Shown here piece after piece: positions 19,146 to 31,247 of a stretch of 64,000 nt of DNA. Position 1 is the first letter of the stretch. Every line of letters starts with the position of its first letter. The position numbers and the translations under genes are program-made. Origin of the DNA: Alternaria dauci (Eukaryota; Ascomycota; Dothideomycetes; Pleosporales; Pleosporaceae); assembly GCF_042100115.1 (NCBI RefSeq), contig NC_091272.1:6448001-6512000 (forward strand), in the 5' to 3' direction. The notes under the pieces were generated by a model that was given only the letters and a program-made list of their open reading frames with translations, was not told the DNA's origin and ran no database searches.

Positions 19146-20255
19146 CTAGTTTTTTGACTGCTTACCTTTCCTGTACTTAGGAAAGTAGCCTGTGTCATTC
19201 TTTAAGCTGTAGTGCGTCAAGCACCTGTCGTCGTAACAGAAGCTCCAATGAATGTTCTGGTGAGGTATCTCCTCCCTGGTGATCCTCTTCCTTGGTTGAG
19301 CCTTCTTGGCCTCGTGAATCTCACAATCTGCTACCTCGCAGATGTTTGATGATAGGGTGCGATGGTAATAGTCATCCACCTTGTGTGCTTCCTTGAGCTG
19401 CTTGCGATGGAAGTCACACCCGTTCCTGCATTGCATCCATAGAAGTCTGTAGTGGATCTCCACTTTCTCTGGTTCGTGTAGATGGCAGATGTCTGCTAGA
19501 CATTCGTCTGCCCAGAGGTTCAGGTGGCAGCACCGGTCCTGGTCTGTCCTGCAATCCTCCTTATCTTGCTTATGGAACTCGCAATTTATCTTGCAGTCAT
19601 ACCAACACAAATCCTTGTGATCCTTGGTATCTTCTACTTCGTGGGCTTCTTGGTCCTCGACCTCAGCCATTGGATCATCGAAGTAGGGTTGTTGGTGTAT
19701 CGCCTGATACCCAATTTCTTCGGCATTCGGGCCGGTAATCATGATTCGTTCGCGAACCGTGCATTCGTCGGCGTAGTGTGTCTTGTTACCACATACCCAA
19801 CATTGGTTGTTGGCTAATCGTTCCATCACGATGGTGCCTTTGACCTTCCAGTCAGTCTTCTTTGGCTGGCCCATGGTGAGAACTTCGTTGTCCGGTTTAA
19901 CTCTTGGGACGATTTCGTAGCCTTCCTTATCCTCCAAGCGTGCCTCCTCGTATAGGTCTAAGTCGCTTAGGTTGTCATCCGGCTCTATCCCGGCCGGGTA
20001 AGGCGTGCCTTGTCTGATCATCCGGATCTTGATAGCTGCCTGTTTGACTTGTTCTTCTTCGCAATCCCTAGCGAAGTGTCCTGTCTTCCCGCATCGGAGA
20101 CATGCTTTGTTGTCGTAACGCCGCTGGCGTTCTTCCTTGGAGAGACCGTCGTGTCTTTTACCTCCTCGGGTTTTCTTGTCTTTGGCCTTCTCTTGTACCT
20201 TGCCGGTCATGATAGCGTCGCCATCCCTGTCGAATCTACCACGCTGTTTCTTCAT
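19146..20255 (-). CDS. Gag nucleocapsid region of chromovirus A with zinc knuckles and Cys/His repeats
   Basis: This continues the gag frame after its stop. Two CCHC zinc knuckles are clear: CLRCGKTGHFARDC and CWVCGNKTHYADEC (both CX2CX4HX4C). The C-terminal half holds an unusual series of repeats, roughly CX3CX2H with a preceding aromatic. Examples are WYDCKINCEFH, WMQCRNGCDFH, NICEVADCEIH and WSFCYDDRCLTH, plus CLADICHLH. This tail could be extra metal-binding RNA or DNA contacts. It ends near 19,146, where translation must shift frame to reach protease. Confidence 0.85.
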   Translation of the reverse strand: MKKQRGRFDRDGDAIMTGKVQEKAKDKKTRGGKRHDGLSKEERQRRYDNKACLRCGKTGHFARDCEEEQVKQAAIKIRMIRQGTPYPAGIEPDDNLSDLDLYEEARLEDKEGYEIVPRVKPDNEVLTMGQPKKTDWKVKGTIVMERLANNQCWVCGNKTHYADECTVRERIMITGPNAEEIGYQAIHQQPYFDDPMAEVEDQEAHEVEDTKDHKDLCWYDCKINCEFHKQDKEDCRTDQDRCCHLNLWADECLADICHLHEPEKVEIHYRLLWMQCRNGCDFHRKQLKEAHKVDDYYHRTLSSNICEVADCEIHEAKKAQPRKRITREEIPHQNIHWSFCYDDRCLTHYSLKNDTGYFPKYRKGKQSKN

Positions 20256-20285
20256 GTTGGGCAGGTTGGGTCGGAAGTATTTCTT

Positions 20286-20999
20286 CTAATCGTTTCGTTC
20301 CCACAACCTGTTGTCGATACGCGTGGCTAGCTCAATCAGAGCGTGTAGTGTCCCGGGCTTATCGTGGTGTACAAGGCCGTCCTTGACATTCTCTTTGAGG
20401 CCTGCTTCGAATACCGTTCGAAGTGCCGCATCATCCCAATCGATCCGTGCTTGTAGTTGCTTGAATTCCGCCGTGTATGCCGATACTGACGAGGTCTGCC
20501 TCAGGCGAGTGATCTTCTTCTCTGCCTGGTTCTGAGCGTCTACTTCTCCGAAGATGCGTCCCATCTCTTGCTTAAACTCTGTCCAACTTGCGAACAAGGT
20601 ACGGGTTCCTTCTTTGGTGCCCATGTGTTCTGCATCCAGCAGATAGTCGTCCACATAGGGTTGCATCCAATTGGAAGCCTTATCCTTCATGTATGTACTG
20701 GCCATGAGGATCTTTTCCTGGTCGTTGGGTACCTCGTTATACTCGCAGTACAGGTCGATGTTGGTGAGAAATACTCGTAGCTTTTCTCGTTCTCCACCGT
20801 ATTTCTCTGGTGACGCTATCTTGGGTTTCTTTGTAGCAACGGGTCGTTCGTTAGGGGTCATCATCAGTTGCCCTGCAAGCTGATTGATCATTGCCTGCAT
20901 CTCAGCAATCTGCTGAGCCTGCGTGGTTGTGTGTTGCCTAAGATTCCTGAGCTCGGTGACGTTAGGGTTCTCTCCCTCGTCATCGGATGCTTCCAGCAT
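20286..20999 (-). CDS. Gag (capsid) of chromovirus A, first segment
   Basis: A 237-residue segment begins MLEASDDEGENPN. It opens with a predicted coiled coil (LRQHTTTQAQQIAEMQAMIN), then has the retrotransposon gag domain with IASPEKYGGEREKLRVFL, KASNWMQPYV, SWTEFKQEM and VSAYTAEFKQLQARIDWDD. It stops at TAG 20,286-20,288. The same frame continues in 19,146-20,255, so the intact protein was one chain; the stop fits CAG to TAG. Gag forms the virus-like particle in the cytoplasm. The open frame extends upstream to about 21,090 and is interrupted there by a TAA, so the true start may be earlier. Confidence 0.85.
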   Translation of the reverse strand: MLEASDDEGENPNVTELRNLRQHTTTQAQQIAEMQAMINQLAGQLMMTPNERPVATKKPKIASPEKYGGEREKLRVFLTNIDLYCEYNEVPNDQEKILMASTYMKDKASNWMQPYVDDYLLDAEHMGTKEGTRTLFASWTEFKQEMGRIFGEVDAQNQAEKKITRLRQTSSVSAYTAEFKQLQARIDWDDAALRTVFEAGLKENVKDGLVHHDKPGTLHALIELATRIDNRLWERND

Positions 21000-21149
21000 C
21001 TCATCATTTTCTGGGGTAGGGCGTGCTGGCGTCGAGGGTCCCTGACCCTGAGCCCTGTTGTTCTGCGCGTTTCCCTGATGAGCTATTGTTGAATCTTAAT
21101 CGGGCTGTCCTGTTGGTTAAACGTCCACTGATATCCAAGGTGGTCAAAG

Positions 21150-21625
21150 TGTTACACGGGGTTAGGCTATACTTCTCTAGGCTCGGTCCGTACTAAGGCG
21201 AGGTAGACTAAAGCGGTAGTCCGTGAGGTATCGTATGGAATGATCAGGTGGAAAAGAGTTATCGTTGTAACTAAAGGATAAACAATACTAATTCTATAAA
21301 CGATAGAATAACTAGTTAACAATCTGTGTAAGAGATGAACTATTTAAGTTGACCACAACGAGTGTAATAATAAGATCTAACACATTCTTATACCTATTGC
21401 TATAGGTCCTGTCCTCCTTGCCCTCCCTTCTAAGAGGGAGGCCTAGGAGGGCCGTGACCTCCTAATCCTTACTAGCCTCCTAGAGGCTAGGTCTTAGCGG
21501 GATACTATTCCTTTCACGTGATCTAGGCCCCGCCCTAGATCCACTTTCGTCTATCGTGTCCGCCTGATGGTCTTCCTTCCTGCGACCTGCATGAAAGGGA
21601 AGCAATTCCTTGTTACCTTGTAACA
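21150..21625 (-). repeat. 5' LTR of chromovirus A
   Basis: The 476 bp LTR is the same length as the left copy. Its differences are mainly C to T and G to A transitions, concentrated in the right two thirds as written on the plus strand. The first 130 or so bases are nearly unchanged. The sequence just inside it on the minus strand (CTTTGACCACCTTGGATATC) should hold the primer-binding site, but I could not assign a tRNA. Confidence 0.95.
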
Positions 21626-22104
21626 CTCCTCTACTTTAATATTACTAATATTAGAGGTATTAATAATATTAATATTATCTACTATCTTAGTCTATAAGAA
21701 GTAGTAGAACTTAGGTAATTACTTATCTAACTTATTAAGGACTACTTTAGGTAGCTCCCTAGTATATATAAGGTAAGTATATTATATGCTTATAGATATA
21801 TTAATTAGTACTTATCTAGCTAGGGTTTTTAGGCTAGGCTAGAAGACCTCCTAGATAAAGATAAAGAGGATATATATATATTTATATATAGTATAATTTA
21901 ATTATATATAGTATAATTTAATTATATATAGTAGGATACTTAAAGTTAGTGTTAGTATAAAGGTTAGAAGTAGCTAGGCTTTTATAGAAATATATAAAAT
22001 TCTAGGTAAGCTTAATTATAGTAAAGATACTATATCCTCCTCTCTTTATAATATATTATAATTATATTACTAGCTAATACTAGTAATCCTAATTAGAGCT
22101 CTAC

Positions 22105-22433
22105 TATTATATAGGTATTAGAGTGTTTAAAGATAGTAATATCTTAGTATTAAAGTTTTATCCTCTACGTAGCTAGTAATATATTAGTAAGTAGGTAGTA
22201 GATAGAAGGAATTTATGATTATAAGAAGAGTAGTAAGGGTCTTCGATAATAGTAAAGGGAGAACTTATAATCGATGATATATAGGTTTTATATTAGTTAA
22301 GTCTAAAGCCTCTATAGGTTAATAGAAAGGTAAATTAATAGGCGCGTCCCTAGATGTTAATAATACCTAAAAAGAATAGAGAAGGAAGAGTACTTATAGT
22401 AAAGCCCTTTTACTTACTCTATATACTAGTATA
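22105..22433 (-). repeat. Left (3') LTR of the old Gypsy element
   Basis: It aligns with 40,871-41,164 throughout. This copy has about 35 extra bases around 22,300-22,345. Termini now read TATTATATAGG...TAGTATA, consistent with original TG...CA ends after RIP. Confidence 0.7.
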
Positions 22434-22630
22434 AACCTCCCCTTCCTAGAGTTATAGTCCTATTATAACTCTTCTATTTATGGACATCGCTAAGTAAAAT
22501 AGAATAAAGGAAAAGAGAAAAGGAGAGATAAAAGTTAGTTTAAATTCTTAAAATCTAAGAAACTAAAGTAATATAAAGGGAATTAGTAGACTAAGTAATA
22601 CCTTATATTATTATAGTAAGTATTTTTAAT

Positions 22631-22664
22631 AGAATTTAGGTTATAGAGCTATAACCTAGATTCT
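22631..22664. repeat. 34 nt palindrome, copy 1
   Basis: A near-perfect hairpin whose arms start AGAATTTAGGTTATAG and end CTATAACCTAGATTCT. Two relatives of exactly the same length lie at 26,332-26,365 and 38,116-38,149, all inside the old Gypsy element. Confidence 0.6.
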
Positions 22665-25600
22665 ATTACCTAAGTAGTTAGTCTTTTTACTTCTTATTAT
22701 AATTACTATAACGTAAGGCTATAGTAGGGGTAGAAGGTATAGTAATATTAGATACTTATAGGCTACCTAAATAAGAGTAAATATTCCTATCCTAATTAGT
22801 TAGTAATCTAATAGCGGGCTTATCTAATTCTATAAAGTACCTTATCTTATCTAGTTCTAGAGTTATCTTATTAGCTAGTTAAGCTAGAGTATTAGCTTAA
22901 GTAATATCCTTATCTTATTTATTCTAATCCTTATCTTAAGCTAGAGCCTTCCCCTTATTAGTAAAGAAAGATTAATTAGGGATATTCTCTCTAAGCACTA
23001 CTATAAAAGTAGATATCTCTAGTTATTATTAAATAACCTAAAGTTCTTTAACTATCTTAATAACTTTCTATTACTTAACCTTTATATATTAAATCTACTA
23101 TTCTTTACTTATATTATTAATCTTAATATATTCTAGTTATACTATCTTATTATCCTATAAGAGCTATCTAATTAACGCCTTTTAGATAGGATTACTAAAT
23201 AGAATATTTAAGTTAACTAAGAAAGCCTACCTAATACCTCTAAACTAATTTAGGTATCTAAAAAGAGTATAAGGAGGAGCTATTAAGTTCTAATATATAT
23301 TATAGATTTCCTTATAGGTACCTATAGCTAGTACCTTTATAATACCTTTATAAACTATAATAAACTATAGAAGGATAGTATATTATACTTTTATTACTAG
23401 TCCTATTAATCTATATAGTAATATTAGTAAAGTAATATAAGTATCTCCTTTCTTATATATAACCTTTATCTATTTAATATTTAGGTGTTAGGATAAGATT
23501 ACTATAAGCTAGTCTTTACTATTAACCTAACCTTTAATATAGCTAGTAGAAGAATAAATACTAGCTATAGTATACTAGTTAATATAGTCTAGAACTATCT
23601 TATAGAAACTAGTTAGAATCTTAGTATAGTTCTATTTATCTTTATTATTAAAAGATACTAATCCTTAGATTATATCTTACCTAGTACTATCTTAGCTAGC
23701 TTATTCTAAATTAAGATCTATATATTAAAAAGTAGTCTTATCCCCTTCTATTATATACTTAGTATAGTAAGGGTAAGAAATTAATATATATTCCTTCTAG
23801 AGTATAGCGTAGCTAAACTAGTATCCTAAGTTAGTATATATAACCTACTAAATTAAAGAGTAGTATATATTATAAAGCTATCCTAGGTTCTCTTTTCCTC
23901 TAATATAGCGTAGGTAATATTAGTATATATTAAAACTTTAGTTAATAATCTCTACTATTTCTATATCTCTAAATAGGTAGTTAAGCTAATTAGTAATAAT
24001 ATTACCTTTATTAGTAAACTTTATATAAAAGGATACTATTCTTTAGTCTTTAATAATCTTATCCTAGTTAAAGCTAGTAAAGTTATATTTATTTAGGTAG
24101 TAAAAATAGCTAAGTATATTATCCTTTTATTAATTCTTATAGTAATAACTAATAAAGAGTATTAAAGTAACTAGATTACTTTAGATAATATCCTATTAGC
24201 TATATAGGTAATAGAGCTAGTAAAGCGCGTTATTAAGTATTATACTAGATATAGCTTATTTAAATAGTCCTATTACTATAGTAGTAGTATACTTATAGAT
24301 AAAGTATAACTTATTATAGTTCTTAACCTTATTATTATCTTAATAAATCTTATAATACTATTCCTTAATAACTATATACTATTCTAAGTCTTTAAGGGAT
24401 ACTTTCTTCTTATATACTTTCTTTAATAGTACTAGTAGGATAGACCCTATATCTATATACTTATATAAGTCTACTAGGATTTAAGTTAACTATTTATAAG
24501 TATCTAAGTCCTCCTCTTAATACTTATTATTTTCTAGAATAGAATTAATAGTATTTACGCTCTATTAGTAAGTAGAAGTTAGCTTTAGTACTCTTAAACT
24601 CCTCCTAAGAATAGGTAGTAATAGAATATTAGCTATTAAGATATTTTTCTTAGCTATAGTATTAATTATAGTAATCCTCTTTACTACTACTTTCTTACTA
24701 GCTTTTAGTTCTACTATCTTATATACTTCTAAAGGTATATTAACTCTTAAGGTCTTAGCTTTATTTATTACTTTAAATATTTATCTTAGTTCTTTAATAT
24801 CGCCGTCTACTAATACTTTATATTAGTTTATATTAAAGGTGTTATCTACTATAAACTAGTATATAGACTTTAGTTTAGATTTTAATATTACCTAGTCCTA
24901 TCTATTAATAAATTACTTATTAGCGTAATTCTTTATATAGAGTCTAGCTACTATAATTTAGTTAAGGAAAAGCGTAGTATTAAAGAGCCTTATACGTTTT
25001 AGTATAAAAGCTATATTAGCTACTATCTAAAAGGTACTTATTATATAGGACTTCTACTTATAGAGGTAGCTCTTAACTAATCTTAGTTCTAGTTTCTTAA
25101 TAGTCTTAATTATACTAATTATTTTAGTCTTATATCTATCTTTTATACTAGTTATTTCCTTAATAAGAGAGTAATACTCTATAAAGGCTTTATATCCTCT
25201 ATACTTATCTATTAGGCCTAGAAGTTTCTTATATATTACTATTACCTTAAGTATATAATTATAGAAGAGCTTAAGGGCCTAAGAACTATTATAGAACTAA
25301 ATATCTAGTATTATATACTACTAATATAGAGTCTTATTTTCTAGTTAGTTAATAAGGTTACGTACTAAGTCTTAGATACTAATAAGAGCCTATTAGGCTA
25401 TATTAAGAACGTCTTACTTAGCTAATACTAGCTTTTAGTTTAATATTATAATATATTACTCTTTATTAGGTAGTTTAGACGTGTCTCCTACTCTAAGATT
25501 ACTAAAATTAGATAATAAACCTAAGGTTATTAGAGGTAGAGTTTACTATAAGGAAGGAGGTATTATTACTAGCGCTTTACCCTTATCCTTATTCTTATTC

Positions 25601-26331
25601 TTATTCTTTAGAGCTATCTATTACTATTCCTTTAGTAATATAGGGTGCTTTAGTATATAGAACTAAGTATACTAGTAAGTAATTAGGTGTAGGAAGTTTT
25701 TTATACTACTTCTAGCTACTACTCTTATAGTTTAAATATTTTACGTATAATTAAGTTTAGTATAGAGAGTAGTTTAAAAGAAAGAGAAAGAGATTAGGAG
25801 CTTAAAGCTAGGAGGTATTACTTTTATCTATCTTATAGTAGCGTATTTATAGCTTCCCTAGCTAATATTACCTAAGTAGTAATATAAGTAAGGGTAAAAG
25901 AGCGCGTAAAAGTAAAGGTAAAATAATAGTATATAACTATAGGCGCGTATACTATAGAGGGGTTCTCCCCCTTTATATTCTTCTTTAATTAGAACTAATA
26001 GCTAATTATTAAGGGCTATAAGTTAGCCTATTACTAAGGCTATAGATTCTAGGTTTATAACTCTTAGTAGAGGAAGAAAGAAGGAAGAAAGGAAGGATAT
26101 ATTCTATTTATATAGTACTAGGACCGCTATCTAGATACTACTTAGTAGCTAGTTATAGAAGTTTTACTTTATATAATAAAGATCTAGACTAGGTGTTATC
26201 CTTTTCTTCCTCTTTATTCCTAAGGCAGCATTATAAATACGCTTAAGTTATTATTTTCTAGTATCTAAAGAGATTTAAAATATATTATTATATTGTATAT
26301 AGTTTATAATATATTCTAGTAGTTAGGGTAT

Positions 26332-26365
26332 AGAATCTAGGTTATAGCTTATAAACCTAAATTCT
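26332..26365. repeat. 34 nt palindrome, copy 2
   Basis: Arms start AGAATCTAGGTTATAG and end ATAAACCTAAATTCT. Same length and arm sequence as copies at 22,631 and 38,116, allowing for C to T and G to A changes. Confidence 0.6.
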
Positions 26366-26449
26366 ATATTTTAAGGGTATAAATAATTAGTATTATTCTA
26401 AATTAATAAAGGAGTACTTAGAGGTGTTAAAGTACTACTAAAAGCTACT

Positions 26450-29400
26450 CTCCCTCCCCTTCCTAGAAAGATAGACTATCCTATAGTTTATTTAGATACT
26501 AAGGAGGTATTAGAGTTAGATCTAAAGTTAGAATTTCCCTAATCTTATATATATACTTATTATTCTTCTTTTATTAGATGTTTAGTAATAACTACTCTAG
26601 GAACTATCCTACTATCTTTCTATTATATAGTTAGTTATATTAATAGTCTATAGTCTTAGGGTAGTAATCCTTTAGTATCTAGAATAACTAGAATATCTAA
26701 TATAATACTACTATTTTCTTAGTACCTTAGATTCTATAGTTTTATATTACCTCTATCTTCTTTTATAATATTATCTTTAAGATACTAGTAGAAGAGTTTT
26801 AGCCTTTTTCTTAGTATAGTATATAGGAAAATAGTACTATTAAGGTCTTCTAGGTAGTAGGTTCTATAGTTAGGCCTTACTTCTTATACTCTATATAGTC
26901 CTAGCTATCTTATATAAAGTTTTTAATCTCTTAATATATTAATTTTATATATTAAATTCTAAAGAAGTACTAAGTCTCTAGGTATAATATCTTCTTAGTA
27001 AATTTCTTTTATATTATCCTAATATTCTTTCTTAGCTACGTGTATATAGTTAGTATAAGCTATAGCTTCCTTAGTAAACTAATCTCTAAGATCTAACTAT
27101 ATTACTTAAATTATAAGTAGCTATACCTAATCTTTAACTTATTAGAATAGTAAGGTCTACTACGTTAGTAGTAATAGTTTAATTAGTAAGACTAGGTTCT
27201 AGCTAATAACTAACTAATATAAAGAGTAGCTAGTCTATTCTTATATTAAAATTCTATCTATAAGAAGTACTATAAGAAGATTCTTAACCTATAGACCTAG
27301 GAGTTTTACTAAAGTATTTATAATAGGCTTATATCCTCCTTTAATCTTACCTATTACCTATAGGTTATATACTAATAACTATATATAGTTAATCTTATAG
27401 GTTTTTACTAAATAGTTAACTACTTTAGTAAAGCCTAGTCTACTATCTACTATAAGTTTTCTTATTATACTCTATCTATATATAATATTTTTATAAATAA
27501 ACTTAGTAATAGTCTTAGACTAGTTATTTAATAGTACGTAGGCTTCTAGCTATCTACTAAGATAGTCCCTTATAATTACTAAGTACTTCTTTCTAAAGTA
27601 TTATAGTATATAAACTATATTAATAGTAATTATTTCCTAGATTATAAAGCTATACGTATTAGTAAGTATATTTACTATCCTTTTTAATAATCTTAGTTAA
27701 TAATCTAGGTATATTACTAAATATCTATAAACGTAGTTATATATCCTATTCTACTAGTAACGTTATATAAGTATTAAGTATACTATATTTACTCTATAAT
27801 ATCTAATCTATTAATAAATATTCTATACTATAGTAGATTATAAGTTAGGATTATTTATAACTCTCTTAATAGCTATATTATATAAGGTTTTCTTAAATAG
27901 TATTCTATCTTAGATAAAGAAGTTTAGGGCTCTCTTTTTCTATACCTAAAGCTCTTATAGGGTTATATCTCTTAGTATTTTTAAGTTTAATAGGAATTAG
28001 GCGTACTATTTAGACGTATTAGAAAACTCCTGCTAGAGTATTCTCCCCTCTAGTAATAGTAAAGAAGGTACGTTTATATTCCTAATTATATAATTAATAA
28101 ATTCTTTAAGATTATCTTTAGGTTCTTCTAGTAGCTCCTATCCCTTTAGTTTTAGGTACCTAAAGAGAGTATCTACTACTATATTTTTCTTACCTAAGAT
28201 ATACTTAATATTAAACTCCTTAAGTATAATAGTAGATATCTATCTATTTATTACTAATCCTAGGTAATCTATAGAGGATATATTAAGTTAGGTAATAAGA
28301 GTAGCTACGTTAGTTTTAATAGTAAAGTGTACCCTATATAGATATATTTAAAACTTCTTTAAGGCCTATAATACTACCTTATATTCTAGCTTTATAGAAT
28401 ACTATATTTATTCTTATACTAACTATAGGGTACTTTTAAATTAGACTAAGTAATATTTACTATCTTTTTTAATTTACTTAATATATACTCTTACTCTATC
28501 CTAGCTAGTATCTATTATAAGGAATATTTTATTAGTAAAGATATCTAAATAATCTAAATTAACTAGTACTAGTACTAAAAGAATAAGCGATTTTAAAGTA
28601 TATATAGCCTTATCCTATTCCTTTAGCTATATAAACTCTATATCCTCTTAGAGGAGATAGAATAGGGGTTTTACTACTAGAGTAAAATAGTTAACTTAAA
28701 TATAGTAGTATATATAAATACCTATAAATAATTAAACCTCTATATAGTTCTTATAAGGTAGCTAGTTTAAAATCTTATTAACTTTCTTAGTATTAGGGTA
28801 CTAGCTATCTAGACTTACTTTATATCCTACTACTTCTAATTATTCTATAAGGAAGTAGTATTTCTTCTTATTTACTATACCTCCTACTTACTTAATATCT
28901 ACTAGGACCTAATCTAGTTATTAGATATATTCTAGAATATACTATTATACTCTAAGGAAAGATTCTTCTCCTCTATAGTCTATTTTAGGTCCCCTAGAAG
29001 TAATATTATCTATAAATAGTATTATCTCTAGCTAATAGTCCTTTAGGATCTTTATTATTACTCTTTAAAAGGTAGTAACTAAATTTATAGTACCTATAAC
29101 TATAGTATAAGATTAAATAAGGCTAATTAGTATTTAGAAAGCTATTATATCTTAACTATATAGGTAGAGAGTAATCTAGTTATAGCTAGAGAATAAGTCT
29201 ATAAGAGATATAATCTTATAGCTAGTAAAGCGTTTAGAAAACTTATTAGTAGTAGGAAGAAGATTTACGTCTCTTATAGTAACGCTATTAAGTTTTTATA
29301 CGTTACTAATCTAGTGTACTCCTTTATCTTTCTTAGGGACTAAGTACTATAGGTTATAATATTAGCTATTATATCTTTCCTATATACCCCTATTTAATTA

Positions 29401-29760
29401 CGTATTAACTATTATAATTACTTTTAGTTTAAGGCTCTTTAGGACTATAAAGCTACGTATCTACTAAGCTTTATATAGTATAGTCCTTATTTTATAGGGT
29501 AGGTAGATATCTAGGTAAATTTACCCTACCTCTTTAAATTACTATAATAGCGTACCTTCTTAATTATAGAGTATTTTAATTATTATATTATACTTTTATA
29601 GTGTAAGCTATTTTCTAATATATAACTTAGTAATCCTTTCTATTATTAGTTAGGTTCCTCTTAGAAATATAGCGTAGCGCTATTTAAATAAATAGTTATA
29701 GGGACCTAGATTAGAGTTTTAAATATTAATATATAGGCATTAACGTTTAATTACCCTCTC
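26450..29760 (-). pseudogene. RIP-destroyed pol of the old Gypsy element
   Basis: Ignoring stops, the minus strand still reads FNIKYILGKKNIVVDTLFR at about 28,150-28,205. That is the RNase H to integrase junction motif of Ty3/Gypsy pol, normally ending ADALSR. Further upstream on the same strand, around 28,740-28,870, it reads YYFLIE then GYKVSLDS, YPNTKKVNKILN, LP and LFIGI. That is the reverse transcriptase connection region. Stops fall where Gln or Trp is expected. The limits are approximate. Confidence 0.6.
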
Positions 29761-29774
29761 CTTCTAGTCCTTAT

Positions 29775-30248
29775 TGTTACACGGGGGTTTGCTATACTTC
29801 TCTAAGCTCGGTCCGTACTAAGGCGAGATAGATATTGGCGATAGTCCGTGAGGTAGGATATGGAATGATCAGGTGGAAAAGAGTTATCGTTGTAACCAAA
29901 GAATAACGCTACCAATTCTATAACAATAGAATAACTAGTTGACAATCTGTGTAAGAGATGAACTATTTGAGTTGACCACAACGAGTGTAATAATGAGATC
30001 CAACACATTCTTATACCCCTTGCCTTAGGTCCTGTCCTCCTTGCCCTCCCTTCCAAGAGGGAGGCCTGGGAGGGCCGTGGCCTCCCGATCCTCACTGGCC
30101 TCCCGGAGGCCAGGTCTTGGCGGGATGCCATTCCTTTCACGTGATCTGGGCCCCGCCCTAGATCCACTTTCGTCCATCGTGTCCGCCCGATGGTCTTCCT
30201 TCATGCGACCTGCATGAAAGGGAAGCAATTCCTTGTTACCTTGTAACA
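29775..30248 (-). repeat. Solo LTR of chromovirus A family
   Basis: A 474 bp copy of the chromovirus A LTR (TGTTACA...TGTAACA) with no internal region and a perfect target duplication CTTAT (29,770-29,774 and 30,249-30,253). It retains many CpA/TpG sites and GC-rich stretches while the DNA on both sides is RIP-saturated. It therefore arrived after the host DNA was mutated. It presumably formed by recombination between the LTRs of a full element. Confidence 0.95.
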
Positions 30249-31247
30249 CTTATATCTAAATTCTATTAGTACCTCTTATCTAGGAATATCTACTAGCTAA
30301 ACCTTCTTATCTACTATTTTATATAGTATATATAAGTTATTATTTCTTTAGATATAAAGTAATTATTCTTAGTTTATATATTCTTAGTTTAACTTACTTA
30401 TAATCGCGTACTAACTAAGTTCTAATAGACCCTCTAAGTCTTCTACTTTACTTATAGCTATTATAAAGACTAGATTTATCTATTATATCTAACTTTAGAT
30501 ATCTTATTTACTAAAGATTATTCTATACTCTCTAAGTCTAGTAGTAAGATTAGACTATACTACTTTATAAAGATACTTTACCCTTACTACCTTAGGAGGA
30601 TATTAATTACTATTTATAAGTATATTAATTATACCTAATCCTAGGGACTTATTATTAGGTAGGTATACTTCCTCTATACTTATACCTACTACTTATTTTC
30701 TAAATCTTTATTATCTTTATAAGGTGTTATCTATAATAAGTAATATAGTACTAAGTTAAATACTATAAAGACTATATTCCTAGTATTATCTTCTAAGAGT
30801 ATCTTATATATAACTCTCCTAAAAGTATTATATTAAATAGTTATCTTTATATATATATACTAAGGACCTCCTAGTATTACTAATTAAGTAATATTAGTAA
30901 CTATTTAGAAGTTAGTAAGTATTATTACTAAACCTATTTATATAGGTATATTAAAAGCTATTCTAATAAAAGGATTATATATACTATTTACTAAGGTAAC
31001 TCCTTAAGGCGCGTTACTAAGTTTATAATATATAAGTTTATATAGTATTTTTATAGCTTTAGCTACGCTAAGTTATAAGATATTTATCTAAGTACTAGTA
31101 TTAATTAAGTACTTTATAGAGTTACTATTAATTATTACTTAGTATTTAGGTAAGTCTATTTATATATAGGCTTATCTATTTTATTAGTATATACTATATA
31201 CTACTTTAGTAGGGAGTATATCTAGTTCCTTAATCTAAGTATTACCT

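Larger units (their letters stand above)
14454..21625 (-). mobile_element. Chromovirus A: full-length Ty3/Gypsy retrotransposon, lightly RIP-damaged
   Basis: The 7,172 bp element lies on the minus strand, with 476 bp LTRs at both ends and a perfect 5 bp target duplication CTCCT (14,449-14,453 and 21,626-21,630). A polypurine tract (AAGAGGGGGG on the minus strand) abuts the 3' LTR at 14,930-14,945. Order along the minus strand: 5' LTR, gag, zinc-knuckle region, protease, reverse transcriptase, RNase H, integrase, chromodomain, 3' LTR. Pol is in a different frame from gag, so expression probably needs a frameshift. A few in-frame stops silence it. It inserted into the W copy, so it is younger than that element. 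An additional gene lies on the plus strand next to the 3' LTR. Confidence 0.95.

Noticed and set aside
19524..19817. Hydrophobic plus-strand frames opposite gag (19,524-19,817 and 20,010-20,330)
   Set aside because: They mirror the Cys/Asp-rich gag codons on the other strand and have no leader, splice signals or motif, unlike the two antisense genes reported.
29802..30167. 121-codon minus-strand frame
   Set aside because: It lies entirely inside the solo LTR, and LTRs do not encode this; it is a chance frame in GC-rich LTR sequence.
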